From positions 1 through 64,000 of the forward strand of contig JAGCLA010000048.1 of assembly GCA_017647225.1 (NCBI GenBank): a stretch of 64,000 nucleotides of DNA. Reading direction: 5' to 3'. The position numbers were made by a program, and so were the translations under genes. Shown piece after piece: positions 16,818-25,529 of this stretch (position 1 is the first letter of the stretch; every line of letters begins with the position of its first letter). The stretch comes from Bacteroidaceae bacterium (GTDB lineage: Bacteria; Bacteroidota; Bacteroidia; Bacteroidales; Bacteroidaceae). The notes under the pieces are model-generated. The model searched no databases. It was not told the origin of the DNA and saw only the letters and a list, made by a program, of their open reading frames with translations.

Positions 16818-17666
16818 TTACTCTTTTACAAAACGCATCATTGCCCATCGGTTATCCTCGGCATAATCGATGTAACGCAATCCATTGCGTGCTGCCTCCT
16901 CTTTTAGAACATCCATATCATCGGTGTAAAATCCACTGATGAAAATCTGTGAGCCGGAGTGCATGCAACGTACATAGTTCATCATGTCGGCAAGCAGAAT
17001 GTTACGATTGATGTTTGCAATGACAAAATCAAAGCTGTCGTTCTCTTTGATAGCTTCTGCACCACCCAAACGTACCTCAATATCGGCAGTGTTGTTGAGG
17101 ATGACATTTTCTTTTGCGTTTTCGTATGCAAATTCATCGATGTCAATTGCCACAACGTCTGTTGCCCCGTGCTTGCGTGCAAGAATAGCGAGCAGGGCGG
17201 TGCCACATCCCATGTCAAGAACACTCTTTCCTTCCATGTCGCTTGCAAGAATGGCGCGCAACATGTGGCATGTTGTCTGGTGATAGCCTGTGCCGAAGGC
17301 CATTTTAGGGTCGATGAGAATGTCGTAACGTGCCTTTGGAACATCTGTGTGGAATGTGCTGTGTATAACACAATCTTCACCCAAGACAATAGGCTGGAAA
17401 TAGTTCTTCTCCCATTCGGCATTCCAGTCCTCTCCTTCGATGAATTCACTTTCGTATGCTATGTTGTATCCTTCCAAAGGAAAGTTCTCGACAACTGTTG
17501 CTATTGCGGTGTCATCGTATATGTTATGTGGAACGTATGCTTCCATACCGTTTTCATCGGGTACAAAACTTTCAAAACCAATTTCGGCAAGCAATGCTGC
17601 AAGTACATCAGTAGCAACCTCTTCATTAGGTGTTACTGTGAATTGTATTTTTGTGTAATCGTTCAT
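16818..17666 (-). CDS. prmA: Ribosomal protein L11 methyltransferase
   Basis: 282 residues. The N-terminal substrate-recognition domain (about 1-100) precedes a SAM-binding Rossmann fold with VLDMGCGTALLAILA (motif I) and VVAIDIDEFA (motif II), plus the FVIANINRN (NxNR) signature of PrmA. It trimethylates Lys/N-terminus of L11. Its ATG overlaps the TGA of the upstream MATE gene (17663-17666), so they are translationally coupled. Confidence 0.95.
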   Translation of the reverse strand: MNDYTKIQFTVTPNEEVATDVLAALLAEIGFESFVPDENGMEAYVPHNIYDDTAIATVVENFPLEGYNIAYESEFIEGEDWNAEWEKNYFQPIVLGEDCVIHSTFHTDVPKARYDILIDPKMAFGTGYHQTTCHMLRAILASDMEGKSVLDMGCGTALLAILARKHGATDVVAIDIDEFAYENAKENVILNNTADIEVRLGGAEAIKENDSFDFVIANINRNILLADMMNYVRCMHSGSQIFISGFYTDDMDVLKEEAARNGLRYIDYAEDNRWAMMRFVKE

Positions 17667-19006
17667 TGTATGTAAGTATTTTTATTTTTTGTTTTCGACA
17701 TAAATCGTATAAAGAACAGTATTCCGGCTATTGTCAGTCCGAATGGGAAAGAAAGCCAGATGCCGGTCAGTCCCAAATTGAATACAAAGGCAAAGAGATA
17801 ACCTAAAGGTAACAGAATGATAATATATGAAATGAATGCATATTTCATTACCGGCTTGACATCGGCAATGCCACGTAGGGCATTGGAGTAGTTGCATTGC
17901 AATCCGTCGCCAAACTGGTATAGCATAAAGGGCAGTATCAGATTGGTTACAAGCATAGCCACTTCGCTGTTGTCGGTGAATATATGTCCAATGTGGTTGC
18001 GTAACATATATACCGTCAGCGAAGCGAATACAGCCATCACAAGTATTATATTAAACCCAGCCTTTGCTGAACGGCGTATGTCGTCGCTGTTTCCTGCACC
18101 GTTGTAGTTGCTTACTTTAACGGCTACGGCAGCTGCCATACCGTAATAGATCATGAACCCGAGCTGTCCTACTGTGCACATGATCTGGTGTGCGGCAAGT
18201 GCGGCTGTTCCCAACCAGCCTACCATAATGGTTGCAAGGCTGAACGATGCCGTTTCCATTCCCATCTGTAGAGCTACGGGTAATCCGAGCCTGTTCAGTT
18301 TTTTGACCTCGATAGCTGTTATTTTTCCACCGAAGAATCCTTGCATGTATATCCTGTATCGTCTGCTTCTCAGGAATACTGTCAAGGCTAAGGCGAGCAT
18401 CGCCATACGTGACAGCACTGTCGCAATACCGGCTCCCAAGAGTCCAAGCTCCGGGAAACCGCACTTTCCAAAAATAAGAATATAGTTTCCTATAATGTTT
18501 ATTATATTTCCGGAAAGCATAATCCACATAGCGGTCTTTGTATCTGTTATGCCGTCGATAAACTGTTTGAATGCATTGAAAAGCATTGCAAAAGGCAACG
18601 ATAACAGCAATACCAGAAAATAGGGCTTTATCAGGTGCAGTAGCTCTGCGGGTTGTCCCAAACGCTCTACGTTCATATAGAGTATTCCCATTGCAATGAT
18701 GACAAAGAATGACATTACTCCATTTGTGAGCAGGGCATTTTTCAGCACTGTGCCGGCTTCCTTAAGTTTTCCCTTGCCGAAGAGCTTGCCTATAACAGGG
18801 GTCAATCCATAAGAAAAACCTGTGGCGAATATGATTGCAAGGTTGAAAATGTTGTTCACGAAACTTGCTGCACCAAGGTCTTCTGTTCCATGCCAACCCA
18901 CCATAAATGTGTCGGCAAAGGACACGAATATCACACCCAATTGTCCTACGACAATCGGTAGTCCGAGTTTCAATAGCTCCTTGTAATGTTCGCGGTAGGA
19001 CTTCAT
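17663..19006 (-). CDS. MATE family efflux transporter
   Basis: 447 residues with about 12 membrane helices in two similar halves. N-terminal GLPIVVGQLGVIFVSFADTFMVGW and second-half GLPVALQMGMETASFSLATIMVGWLG show the internal duplication typical of MATE. Exports cationic compounds with Na+ or H+. The ATG at 19006 follows a repeat array. Overlaps prmA by four bases. Confidence 0.93.
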   Translation of the reverse strand: MKSYREHYKELLKLGLPIVVGQLGVIFVSFADTFMVGWHGTEDLGAASFVNNIFNLAIIFATGFSYGLTPVIGKLFGKGKLKEAGTVLKNALLTNGVMSFFVIIAMGILYMNVERLGQPAELLHLIKPYFLVLLLSLPFAMLFNAFKQFIDGITDTKTAMWIMLSGNIINIIGNYILIFGKCGFPELGLLGAGIATVLSRMAMLALALTVFLRSRRYRIYMQGFFGGKITAIEVKKLNRLGLPVALQMGMETASFSLATIMVGWLGTAALAAHQIMCTVGQLGFMIYYGMAAAVAVKVSNYNGAGNSDDIRRSAKAGFNIILVMAVFASLTVYMLRNHIGHIFTDNSEVAMLVTNLILPFMLYQFGDGLQCNYSNALRGIADVKPVMKYAFISYIIILLPLGYLFAFVFNLGLTGIWLSFPFGLTIAGILFFIRFMSKTKNKNTYIQ

Positions 19007-19032
19007 TAACTGAAAACTTAAAACTGATAACT

Positions 19033-19195
19033 GAAAACTGAAAGCTTGTGCAAGCGAGTGTGTGAAAATTCATTTTCACACGCAACGAGCGTAGCCAAGG
19101 TTGCACGAAGTGAAAACTGAAAGCTTGTGCAAACGAGTGAGTGAAAATTAATTTTCACACGCAACGAGTGTAGCCAAGTTTGTACGATGTAAAAT
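19033..19195 (+). repeat. Tandem 79-bp repeat array A with nested palindromes
   Basis: Two units (starts at 19033 and 19112). Each has GAAAACTGAAAGC, the palindrome GCTTGTGCAAGC, then arms GTGTGAAAAT and ATTTTCACAC around TC, then CAACGAGCGTAGCCAAGGTTGCAC. The second unit is degraded (GTGAGTG, TTTGTACGA). The outer GTGCAA and TTGCAC can pair so the whole unit folds. The same unit occurs at 30570-30767. It sits between the FKBP gene and the MATE gene. Confidence 0.9.
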
Positions 19196-19212
19196 CTTGT
19201 GAAACGGCTGTT

Positions 19213-19623
19213 TTACATTATCGAAACAAGTTTCATCTCAAAAACCAATGTCGAATATGCCGGAATGGGGCCGTTTGCACGTGTACCGTAACCGACCTCG
19301 TAAGGGATATATACTATCCAATGGTCGCCGACGTGCATCTGCGTCAATGCTATCTGCCAGCCGACAATGAGGTCGTTAAGACGGAATGCTTCGGGGTATC
19401 CGCGTTCCCAGCTGTTGTCAAAGACCTTTCCGCTGATGAGGCTTCCCTTGTAATGCACCGTTACAACGTTATTGGCACGTGGACAACGGTCGCCGTCACC
19501 GCTTTCAATTATCTTTACAAGAACTCCTTTTGAAATCTCCAGGAGTTCTTCCTCTCCGTCGCGTAAGGCTTGCATGAAAGCCTCGTTCTTGAGCTTGTAT
19601 TCGTTGTTCTTGAACTTTGCCAT
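19213..19623 (-). CDS. FKBP-type peptidyl-prolyl cis-trans isomerase
   Basis: 136 residues without a signal peptide. VTVHYKGSLISGKVFDNSW, GWQIALTQMHVGDHWIVYIP, and YSTLVFEMKLVSI are the conserved FKBP strands. A short N-terminal basic helix precedes the single domain. It assists folding by proline isomerisation in the cytoplasm. Second-to-last gene of the run TRIC, GH20, TSCPD, FKBP; 6 bp after the TSCPD gene. Confidence 0.92.
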   Translation of the reverse strand: MAKFKNNEYKLKNEAFMQALRDGEEELLEISKGVLVKIIESGDGDRCPRANNVVTVHYKGSLISGKVFDNSWERGYPEAFRLNDLIVGWQIALTQMHVGDHWIVYIPYEVGYGTRANGPIPAYSTLVFEMKLVSIM

Positions 19624-19629
19624 ATCCTG

Positions 19630-19884
19630 TTATTCTTCACTCATCAATTGCTCTATGGCACGGCATAATTGGTCGGGGCATGATGTAGGCTTGCCGTTGC
19701 AGCTGATACCTTTTAGGCATGCAATGACATCTTCATATTTCATACCCTTGACAAGTTTGCTTATGCCTTGAAGGTTGCCGTCGCAACCGCCATAGAATTT
19801 TACATCGGTAACGGTTCCGTTATCTCCTGTCAATTCTATAAATCGTGAGCATGTACCTTGTGTACGGTAAGTTATTGTCTTCAT
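19630..19884 (-). CDS. TSCPD domain protein (TIGR03905-type)
   Basis: 84 residues. C11 in GTCSRF, C33 in YGGCDGN, and the closing NGKPTSCPDQL give the TSCPD motif, which resembles the C-terminal segment of vitamin B12-dependent ribonucleotide reductase. Function unproven; a metal-binding role is likely. Between GH20 (7 bp) and FKBP (6 bp). Confidence 0.88.
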   Translation of the reverse strand: MKTITYRTQGTCSRFIELTGDNGTVTDVKFYGGCDGNLQGISKLVKGMKYEDVIACLKGISCNGKPTSCPDQLCRAIEQLMSEE

Positions 19885-19891
19885 CTGTTTC

Positions 19892-22800
19892 TTATTTAAT
19901 CAATATCTTCTTGCCACCTTTGATATATACACCTTTCTTGGGTGCGATGACTTTACGGCCCTGCAAGTCGTAAATATCATTGTTGACGGTGCTTTCTGTA
20001 ATATCCTTTATTTCTGTAGGGATAGTGGTGTATGTATATGTCAGTTCTATATTCTTGGCAACATTAGCAACCTCATCATAAACGGCATCACTCTTTGAGA
20101 AGGTATAGCCATCGAATACAGGTGTGAGCATGCTGTAAGCATCGCCACCCTTTACATAGCGTGAGCCACTTGCCAATTCATTGCCATTCTCATCGACGCA
20201 CTTGTACGAAACGATGAAATATGGGTGAGGCTTATATCTGTAAATGATGAATGGGTGACCGTCATCCCAACCGGTGAAGGTATTATTGGCATTACCGTTC
20301 CAGTAGTAGTTGTTGCTTGTGCCCTTGACACTCCATGTATTGTCGTTGCTGTTGAGTGTAAAGGTAAATTGTTCTGCCGTTTCGCTTCCTGTCACAAGCG
20401 AACCTTTCGACAGTGCCGGAATAGCTATTCCGTAGTTATTCCTTACGGTAAATTTATTGCCGTCGCCCTCGAAGTTCCATACGAATGAGGGGTTAGACTC
20501 GCTTATGCCGTTTGTCGTAGTGATGCCGGCTCCCACTGCGTTTGCGCTGAGGAACCCGCTACGTGCAGTCTCATTATGAGCATTGTATATTACATACGAA
20601 GCTCCAGCCTCAAGCTCTGTTACAGGCTCGCCTACTGATGCAACACCTGTTAGTCCTTCTGTTTCGTAGTAAGCTTCGATGACAGTATCTTCAGTTGGTG
20701 TTATTGTCTTTTGCTCTTCTTCAGTACCAACCAATTTGTAGAACTCCACTTCAGGACATGCTATGGTATGGCTTTCGCCAATGATGCATGGAGTGGTGTA
20801 GTCGGCAATATGATTGCCGTCCATACTGTAGCAACGGTATGTGACACTGTTCGATACTCGCTTGTATGTTATATTTACGGTTTTGTTTTCGTTTATTTTT
20901 TCAAAGACAGGAGCTTCGGCGCTGTTTGTTTCGTCATACTTTACAATCTCGTAATTTTCAATTTGTGGCGCAATGGCGGTAACGTCGCTTTCAAAGGCTA
21001 CCGACTGAGCAACCTTTTCAATGGTGTTGCCGTTTTCGTCTTTACATACATAATTGATTATGCACGCTTTTTCAAATACCCAACCGGTACCCTGTGGGTA
21101 TATACCGCCTGTGCTCAATGTGTTAGGATTGTTTGTAGCACGTTCCGGAAGCGGATAGATAGCCGCATCTGCAATATTGATGCTGAAATCTCCGCTCTTG
21201 GTGTTATATACGTTGATGAGGGTAATGCCTTCCTCACCCAATGCAAGCGGTGCGGTTGTGCTGCTTATGTAACGTCCTGTTGTTACATTCTGCAACTTGT
21301 ATGTCTGGCCGTTATCGGTTATTGTTGATTCTGCTATCGTCCATACATCGGCACCGTATGTCTGCATTGTTGCAGTCACTTTGCCGTCGTTGTTGTCATA
21401 CAATGTCCAGCCATTGAAACGTTCTGTGTTGTTTACAATGCGATAGGTTGTGCCTTCGGCAGGGTAGTCAATGACAATATCTTCACCTTGTGCAACCAAA
21501 GGACGGAACTCCCATATACCGCCGTTGCCGTCGGCAGGGTCGCTCCATAGGTTGATGGAGTGATTCTGTCCCGGACCTGCGTAGTTGAGGCACATGTTTG
21601 CATTTGAAACCTTCTGGCTACGTATGCTGTAGTTGTAGTTATTGCCGTTCTGTGCATATACCTTGTCGCCTAAAATGAAGTCATAGTGGCGGTTGTTGTC
21701 GTCATAATCCCAGCGTCCTGTATTGTTTTCTGCTGTAGGGGTACCCTTTACAGAACCATTCGGTTTTGCCTTGTTTACCATTGCCCAACGTTCGGGATTG
21801 TTTGGGTCCTGCATGAACGCCCATAGCTGATAGTCGTAGCCATCATTGTTCTCGTCTTCGATTATCTCGCTGTTCCAAAGACGGTTAGCCGGAGCTGTAC
21901 CAGTCTTGTCAGCAACGTTTAATCCCTCGCGCAACAACTGTATGCATCGTCCTGCACGTGTATCGGTGGCATTTGTAACAATGCGATACCATGTCTTGTT
22001 CTCGTCGGTCGATGGGGTAGGCATTACCTTGGTGTCGTCGTTGTTGTCTTTGAGGATATAATGACGGCCATACTCATATTTATTGTAGTTGAGCAAGAGT
22101 GTGTCCTGTGTTATACGTTGCTGGAAATCTTTGAAATTCTTCTTTGCTTCAGGTGTCCAGCCTGTTTCTGCTAAGGCAATCAAACGTGGAAGAGCAAGGT
22201 ATTCGAGCAGGTAGTTGCTCTGTACGTGTTCTGTCCAGAATGTTCCCTGCACACCAATGTAGTATTTATGTAAATCGGCAGATACACTTGCCGGAATGGG
22301 CTTGTAATTATATACAACCTCTACATTATCGGTTCCGCCGCCTGCTACAGGTGGCTCGTTGGCATCGGTGCTTTGACGACGGTTAATGTAATAGGGCACC
22401 TGTGTGGTAATAATCGATTCCATGCCATTTTGCGCTGCTTTCAATGCGCATGGCTGTGCATTGCCAATCTCCCAGCACATCATTGTACCGCCTGTACCTA
22501 TGATAAGATCCTCATCAGTGCCACCAGCGGTAAGGCTCTCGTTCCACATTATAACGGTACGTTTCTTGTCACCCTCTTTCGATGTCACGTGGTCCGAAAT
22601 CTGACGTACAAAATATGACTGCAACTGACGTATATTGCTGAAGCCCATCTTTTCCATAAGTGCCTTGCATTCATCATTGTTCTGCCAAGCATTTGTTGGT
22701 GTTTCGTCACCACCTATATGTATCTGGTTATATGGGAAAACCTCTATGACCTCATCAAGAACATCCTTTGCAAATTGCAGAACCAAAGGACTCGCAACAT

Positions 22801-23716
22801 TGAGGACATCGCTGTAAATACCGCCGTTCACCTGTACGCTGTGTCCGCCGTTGGGGTTGCAACTCAACTCGGGATATGCGGCATTTACAGCGCATGAGTG
22901 GCCGGGGAACTCAATCTCGGGTACAACCTCTATATGACGTTCCGCTGCGTATGCGACAATGTCGCGACACTCGTCCTGTGTGTAAAAATATGGTCCGTAA
23001 GGTTCGTTGTCGTAATATCCGCCATATACAGGGTCGGTACTCCAAGAATTGTTACGTGTAGCACCTACAGTTGTGAGGCGTGGGTATTTCTTTACCTCAA
23101 AACGCCAGCCCTGGTCGTCGGTCAAGTGCCAATGGAAGCGGTTCATCTTGTAGTACGACATTACATCAATCATGCGCTTGATCTGGTCAGTAGTGAAGTA
23201 ATGACGGCTTACATCGAGCATAAAACCACGATATTCAAAGCGTGGAGCATCAACAATGCTTACAATCGGCAATGAATATTCTGTAATGCTCTCATCTTTT
23301 ACCTCTGCCATTACATTGGCCGGGAGCATTTTCTTAATACTCTGGAATGCATAGTAGAAACCGTTAGCATTGTTGGCTGCGATAGTGATGCCGCTTGTGG
23401 TGATGTCGAGTGTGTAACCCTCATTGCCAAGCTGCTCACCACCATTGTATTGCTGCATTTTGATGAGAGCATTGTCGTCGTTTGCAACAGTTACCGTATA
23501 ACCGCTGACCTCGCTGAACAAGGCAGAGAATCTCTCGGCTTCAGTTTTCGCATCTTTTATGCCATTGGTTGCTATCGCAAAATTCTCAGGCAAGGTGAGT
23601 TTGCCATTGCCAACGGTCATTTTCATTGGAACCGGTGTAAGGTTTATGCCATTTTCAGCCATTAGGGCTATAGGCAAACCAATAATCATAATCAGTAATA
23701 ATGTGATTTTTCTCAT
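19892..23716 (-). CDS. Large secreted GH20 beta-N-acetylhexosaminidase
   Basis: 1274 residues, signal peptide MRKITLLLIMIIGLPIALMA. Residues about 22-160 are the GH20b-type domain; about 165-530 is the catalytic barrel with HWHLTDDQGWR and the acid/base pair in HIGGDETP (about 335-342). Then beta-rich, RICIN-like modules (about 560-860). Three MucBP-like repeats follow: YVCKDENGNTI (about 890), YRCYSMDGNHI (about 960), YKCVDENGNEL (about 1170). The IYDLQGRKV...GVYIKGGKKILIK tail ends it. Removes terminal GlcNAc/GalNAc; the appended repeats suggest mucin binding. Twelve bp after the TRIC gene. Confidence 0.93.
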   Translation of the reverse strand: MRKITLLLIMIIGLPIALMAENGINLTPVPMKMTVGNGKLTLPENFAIATNGIKDAKTEAERFSALFSEVSGYTVTVANDDNALIKMQQYNGGEQLGNEGYTLDITTSGITIAANNANGFYYAFQSIKKMLPANVMAEVKDESITEYSLPIVSIVDAPRFEYRGFMLDVSRHYFTTDQIKRMIDVMSYYKMNRFHWHLTDDQGWRFEVKKYPRLTTVGATRNNSWSTDPVYGGYYDNEPYGPYFYTQDECRDIVAYAAERHIEVVPEIEFPGHSCAVNAAYPELSCNPNGGHSVQVNGGIYSDVLNVASPLVLQFAKDVLDEVIEVFPYNQIHIGGDETPTNAWQNNDECKALMEKMGFSNIRQLQSYFVRQISDHVTSKEGDKKRTVIMWNESLTAGGTDEDLIIGTGGTMMCWEIGNAQPCALKAAQNGMESIITTQVPYYINRRQSTDANEPPVAGGGTDNVEVVYNYKPIPASVSADLHKYYIGVQGTFWTEHVQSNYLLEYLALPRLIALAETGWTPEAKKNFKDFQQRITQDTLLLNYNKYEYGRHYILKDNNDDTKVMPTPSTDENKTWYRIVTNATDTRAGRCIQLLREGLNVADKTGTAPANRLWNSEIIEDENNDGYDYQLWAFMQDPNNPERWAMVNKAKPNGSVKGTPTAENNTGRWDYDDNNRHYDFILGDKVYAQNGNNYNYSIRSQKVSNANMCLNYAGPGQNHSINLWSDPADGNGGIWEFRPLVAQGEDIVIDYPAEGTTYRIVNNTERFNGWTLYDNNDGKVTATMQTYGADVWTIAESTITDNGQTYKLQNVTTGRYISSTTAPLALGEEGITLINVYNTKSGDFSINIADAAIYPLPERATNNPNTLSTGGIYPQGTGWVFEKACIINYVCKDENGNTIEKVAQSVAFESDVTAIAPQIENYEIVKYDETNSAEAPVFEKINENKTVNITYKRVSNSVTYRCYSMDGNHIADYTTPCIIGESHTIACPEVEFYKLVGTEEEQKTITPTEDTVIEAYYETEGLTGVASVGEPVTELEAGASYVIYNAHNETARSGFLSANAVGAGITTTNGISESNPSFVWNFEGDGNKFTVRNNYGIAIPALSKGSLVTGSETAEQFTFTLNSNDNTWSVKGTSNNYYWNGNANNTFTGWDDGHPFIIYRYKPHPYFIVSYKCVDENGNELASGSRYVKGGDAYSMLTPVFDGYTFSKSDAVYDEVANVAKNIELTYTYTTIPTEIKDITESTVNNDIYDLQGRKVIAPKKGVYIKGGKKILIK

Positions 23717-23728
23717 TGCTATATATTT

Positions 23729-24397
23729 TTAATTATTATCGTTACAATCATCATCTTCGGGACGCAATGTCGGCAGGCATATCTGGTATTTTACAGCCAG
23801 CACACGTGTCAGGAACACTGCGGCACCACATGCAAGGTTTGTTATCATGGTAGGCATATCAAGCAGGTAGCAAAGACCGAATGCCAATCCACCGACAACG
23901 CATGCCATTGCATAAATCTCTTTACGGAATATAAGAGGAACATCATTGATGAGAACGTCGCGGATAATACCTCCGGCCACACCGGTCATTGTTCCCATAA
24001 CAATACCCACCCAAATTGGTAGTCCGCAGTCAATTGTCTTTTGAATACCGACTACAGTGAATAGTGCAAGTCCAATAGCATCGAAAATGAAAAAGGTGTT
24101 ATGCATGTTGATCATGTACTTGCGGAACAGAATAACCCATAAAAGAGCTATACCGGTACAGGTAAGGTAAACACCATCATGCATCCAAAATACAGGGACA
24201 TCAAGCATGAGGTCGCGCAATGTACCGCCGCCAATGGCAGTCGCAGCTCCTACAACGTATGCTCCGAACCAATCGAAACGCTTGGCCGATGCCAATCGGA
24301 TACCACTGATAGCAAAGGCAAACGTTCCTATAAAGTCGATTATCTGCAGGAAAGTGATGCCTCTGAACCATTCAATAAAGATATTTATGACATTCAT
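23729..24397 (-). CDS. TRIC/UPF0126 family cation channel
   Basis: 222 residues, about seven membrane helices in two repeats, each with a glycine-rich G-GT-RD motif: AIGGGTLRDLML and VAGGIIRDVL. This is the YadS/UPF0126 signature; bacterial homologues form trimeric potassium channels. First gene of the run TRIC, GH20, TSCPD, FKBP. Its upstream neighbour is divergent. Confidence 0.88.
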   Translation of the reverse strand: MNVINIFIEWFRGITFLQIIDFIGTFAFAISGIRLASAKRFDWFGAYVVGAATAIGGGTLRDLMLDVPVFWMHDGVYLTCTGIALLWVILFRKYMINMHNTFFIFDAIGLALFTVVGIQKTIDCGLPIWVGIVMGTMTGVAGGIIRDVLINDVPLIFRKEIYAMACVVGGLAFGLCYLLDMPTMITNLACGAAVFLTRVLAVKYQICLPTLRPEDDDCNDNN

Positions 24398-24489
24398 AAT
24401 TTGTGCATTTGTGAAAAATCATGCTAATATAACCATAAAATAGGATATTTCTCAGAAATATGTGCAAAATAAAATTTAACGATAAAAAA

Positions 24490-24520
24490 TTGTGTATAAT
24501 AGCCGGTTGTACTATTTTTG
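24490..24520 (+). promoter_or_regulatory. Promoter of the membrane protein/PAP2 pair
   Basis: TTG (24490-24492), 20 nt, TATTTTTG (24513-24520), 63 nt before the ATG. Confidence 0.7.
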
Positions 24521-24583
24521 TAGAACAAAGATTGAGTAGTTCTTCTGTTCTGAAATTAATGTAGAACTCGTAAAATTTTTTAT

Positions 24584-24895
24584 ATGGAATTTTATATTGT
24601 AGCATCAGTTCTTATTCTATTGGCTATTGTCGTAGCAACCGGTAAAATCGATTCTTTATATTGCAAGAAATACGGTCCTGGATTTAAGGACGGTAAATTT
24701 ACCTGGTGGAAACTCAACCGCTACAATCCAAAGCGTATGCGCCCTCTGCTTGTGGTGTTACTTGTAATAATAGGGTGCATGTTGCTTGCCATACCGGTGT
24801 TCGGTTTTCCTGAACATGTAATGGGAATAGTTATTATAGTTTTTGCAGTTGTCTTTTCGGTAATAGCTCTTCTTTGGGCTGTAGAAAAGGATTGA
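24584..24895 (+). CDS. Small membrane protein of unknown function
   Basis: 103 residues. An N-terminal helix (YIVASVLILLAIVVATG), a soluble loop with Cys and KYGPGFKDGKFTWWKLNRYNPKRMRP, and two C-terminal helices give three membrane segments. I do not recognise the family with certainty. The PAP2 gene begins 8 bp downstream, so they are one operon. Confidence 0.7.
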   Translation: MEFYIVASVLILLAIVVATGKIDSLYCKKYGPGFKDGKFTWWKLNRYNPKRMRPLLVVLLVIIGCMLLAIPVFGFPEHVMGIVIIVFAVVFSVIALLWAVEKD

Positions 24896-24903
24896 TACAG
24901 AAA

Positions 24904-25449
24904 ATGAGGAAGGTATTATTGTTTTTCCTTGTTATAGGTCTTTTCTCTGCTCCATCCGATGCTCAGACCCGTAAAACCATCGATTTTTCTACCGATGTGG
25001 CGATGTTCGTACCGGCGGCTCTTGGTGCCGGTGCCGCAATTTGTAAGGGTGATTATGAAGGTTTGTTCGAACTTGGAAAGACTGTAGCTGTATCAACAGC
25101 AGTAACATATATACTGAAATACAGTGTCAAGAAAAGTCGTCCCGACGGTAGTGGCTTTGACGCGTTTCCCTCCAATCATAATAACTTTTCCTTTGCCGGC
25201 GCAACATTCCTTATGAAGCGTTATGGGTGGAAGTGGGGTGTACCTGCTTATCTTGTCAGTGGATATGTGGCATGGGGGAGAATATATGCTAAAAAACATG
25301 ATATATGGGACGTGCTTGCCGGTGCGGCCATAGGTGTTGGCAGTGGCTTGCTTTTCACGACACCGTTTGCAAAGGAACACGATGTTACTTTGGCACCGAC
25401 TTTTAATAGCGAAGGTGGTTGCGGTATATATTTTTCAATGTCGTTGTAA
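24904..25449 (+). CDS. PAP2-like phosphatase (altered PSxH motif)
   Basis: 181 residues from the ATG at 24904; the longer frame overlaps the previous gene. Signal-like start MRKVLLFFLVIGLFSAPSDA. The three PAP2 motifs are present in order: KYSVKKSRPDGS, FPSNHNNFSF and WGRIYAKKHDIWD. In motif 2 the common PSGH is PSNH, and in motif 3 the usual SR is GR. His residues are kept. A lipid or polyprenyl-phosphate phosphatase is likely. Confidence 0.82.
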   Translation: MRKVLLFFLVIGLFSAPSDAQTRKTIDFSTDVAMFVPAALGAGAAICKGDYEGLFELGKTVAVSTAVTYILKYSVKKSRPDGSGFDAFPSNHNNFSFAGATFLMKRYGWKWGVPAYLVSGYVAWGRIYAKKHDIWDVLAGAAIGVGSGLLFTTPFAKEHDVTLAPTFNSEGGCGIYFSMSL

Positions 25450-25480
25450 TGTTATAAAAGGTTATATATGCTTATACCCT

Positions 25481-25510
25481 TTTGACATGCAGAAATTTTT
25501 CGTATATTCG
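25481..25510 (+). promoter_or_regulatory. Promoter of nadA
   Basis: TTTG (25481-25484), 18 nt, TATATTCG (25503-25510, one mismatch), 20 nt before the ATG. Confidence 0.65.
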
Positions 25511-25529
25511 CACATAAATAATTGCAATC

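Noticed and set aside
16959-17675. 238-codon plus-strand frame opposite prmA
   Set aside because: Antisense shadow of prmA with abnormal Cys and Val content.
19033-19195. Possible CRISPR array
   Set aside because: Only two units with no unique spacers; whole unit repeats, as in a REP-like array.
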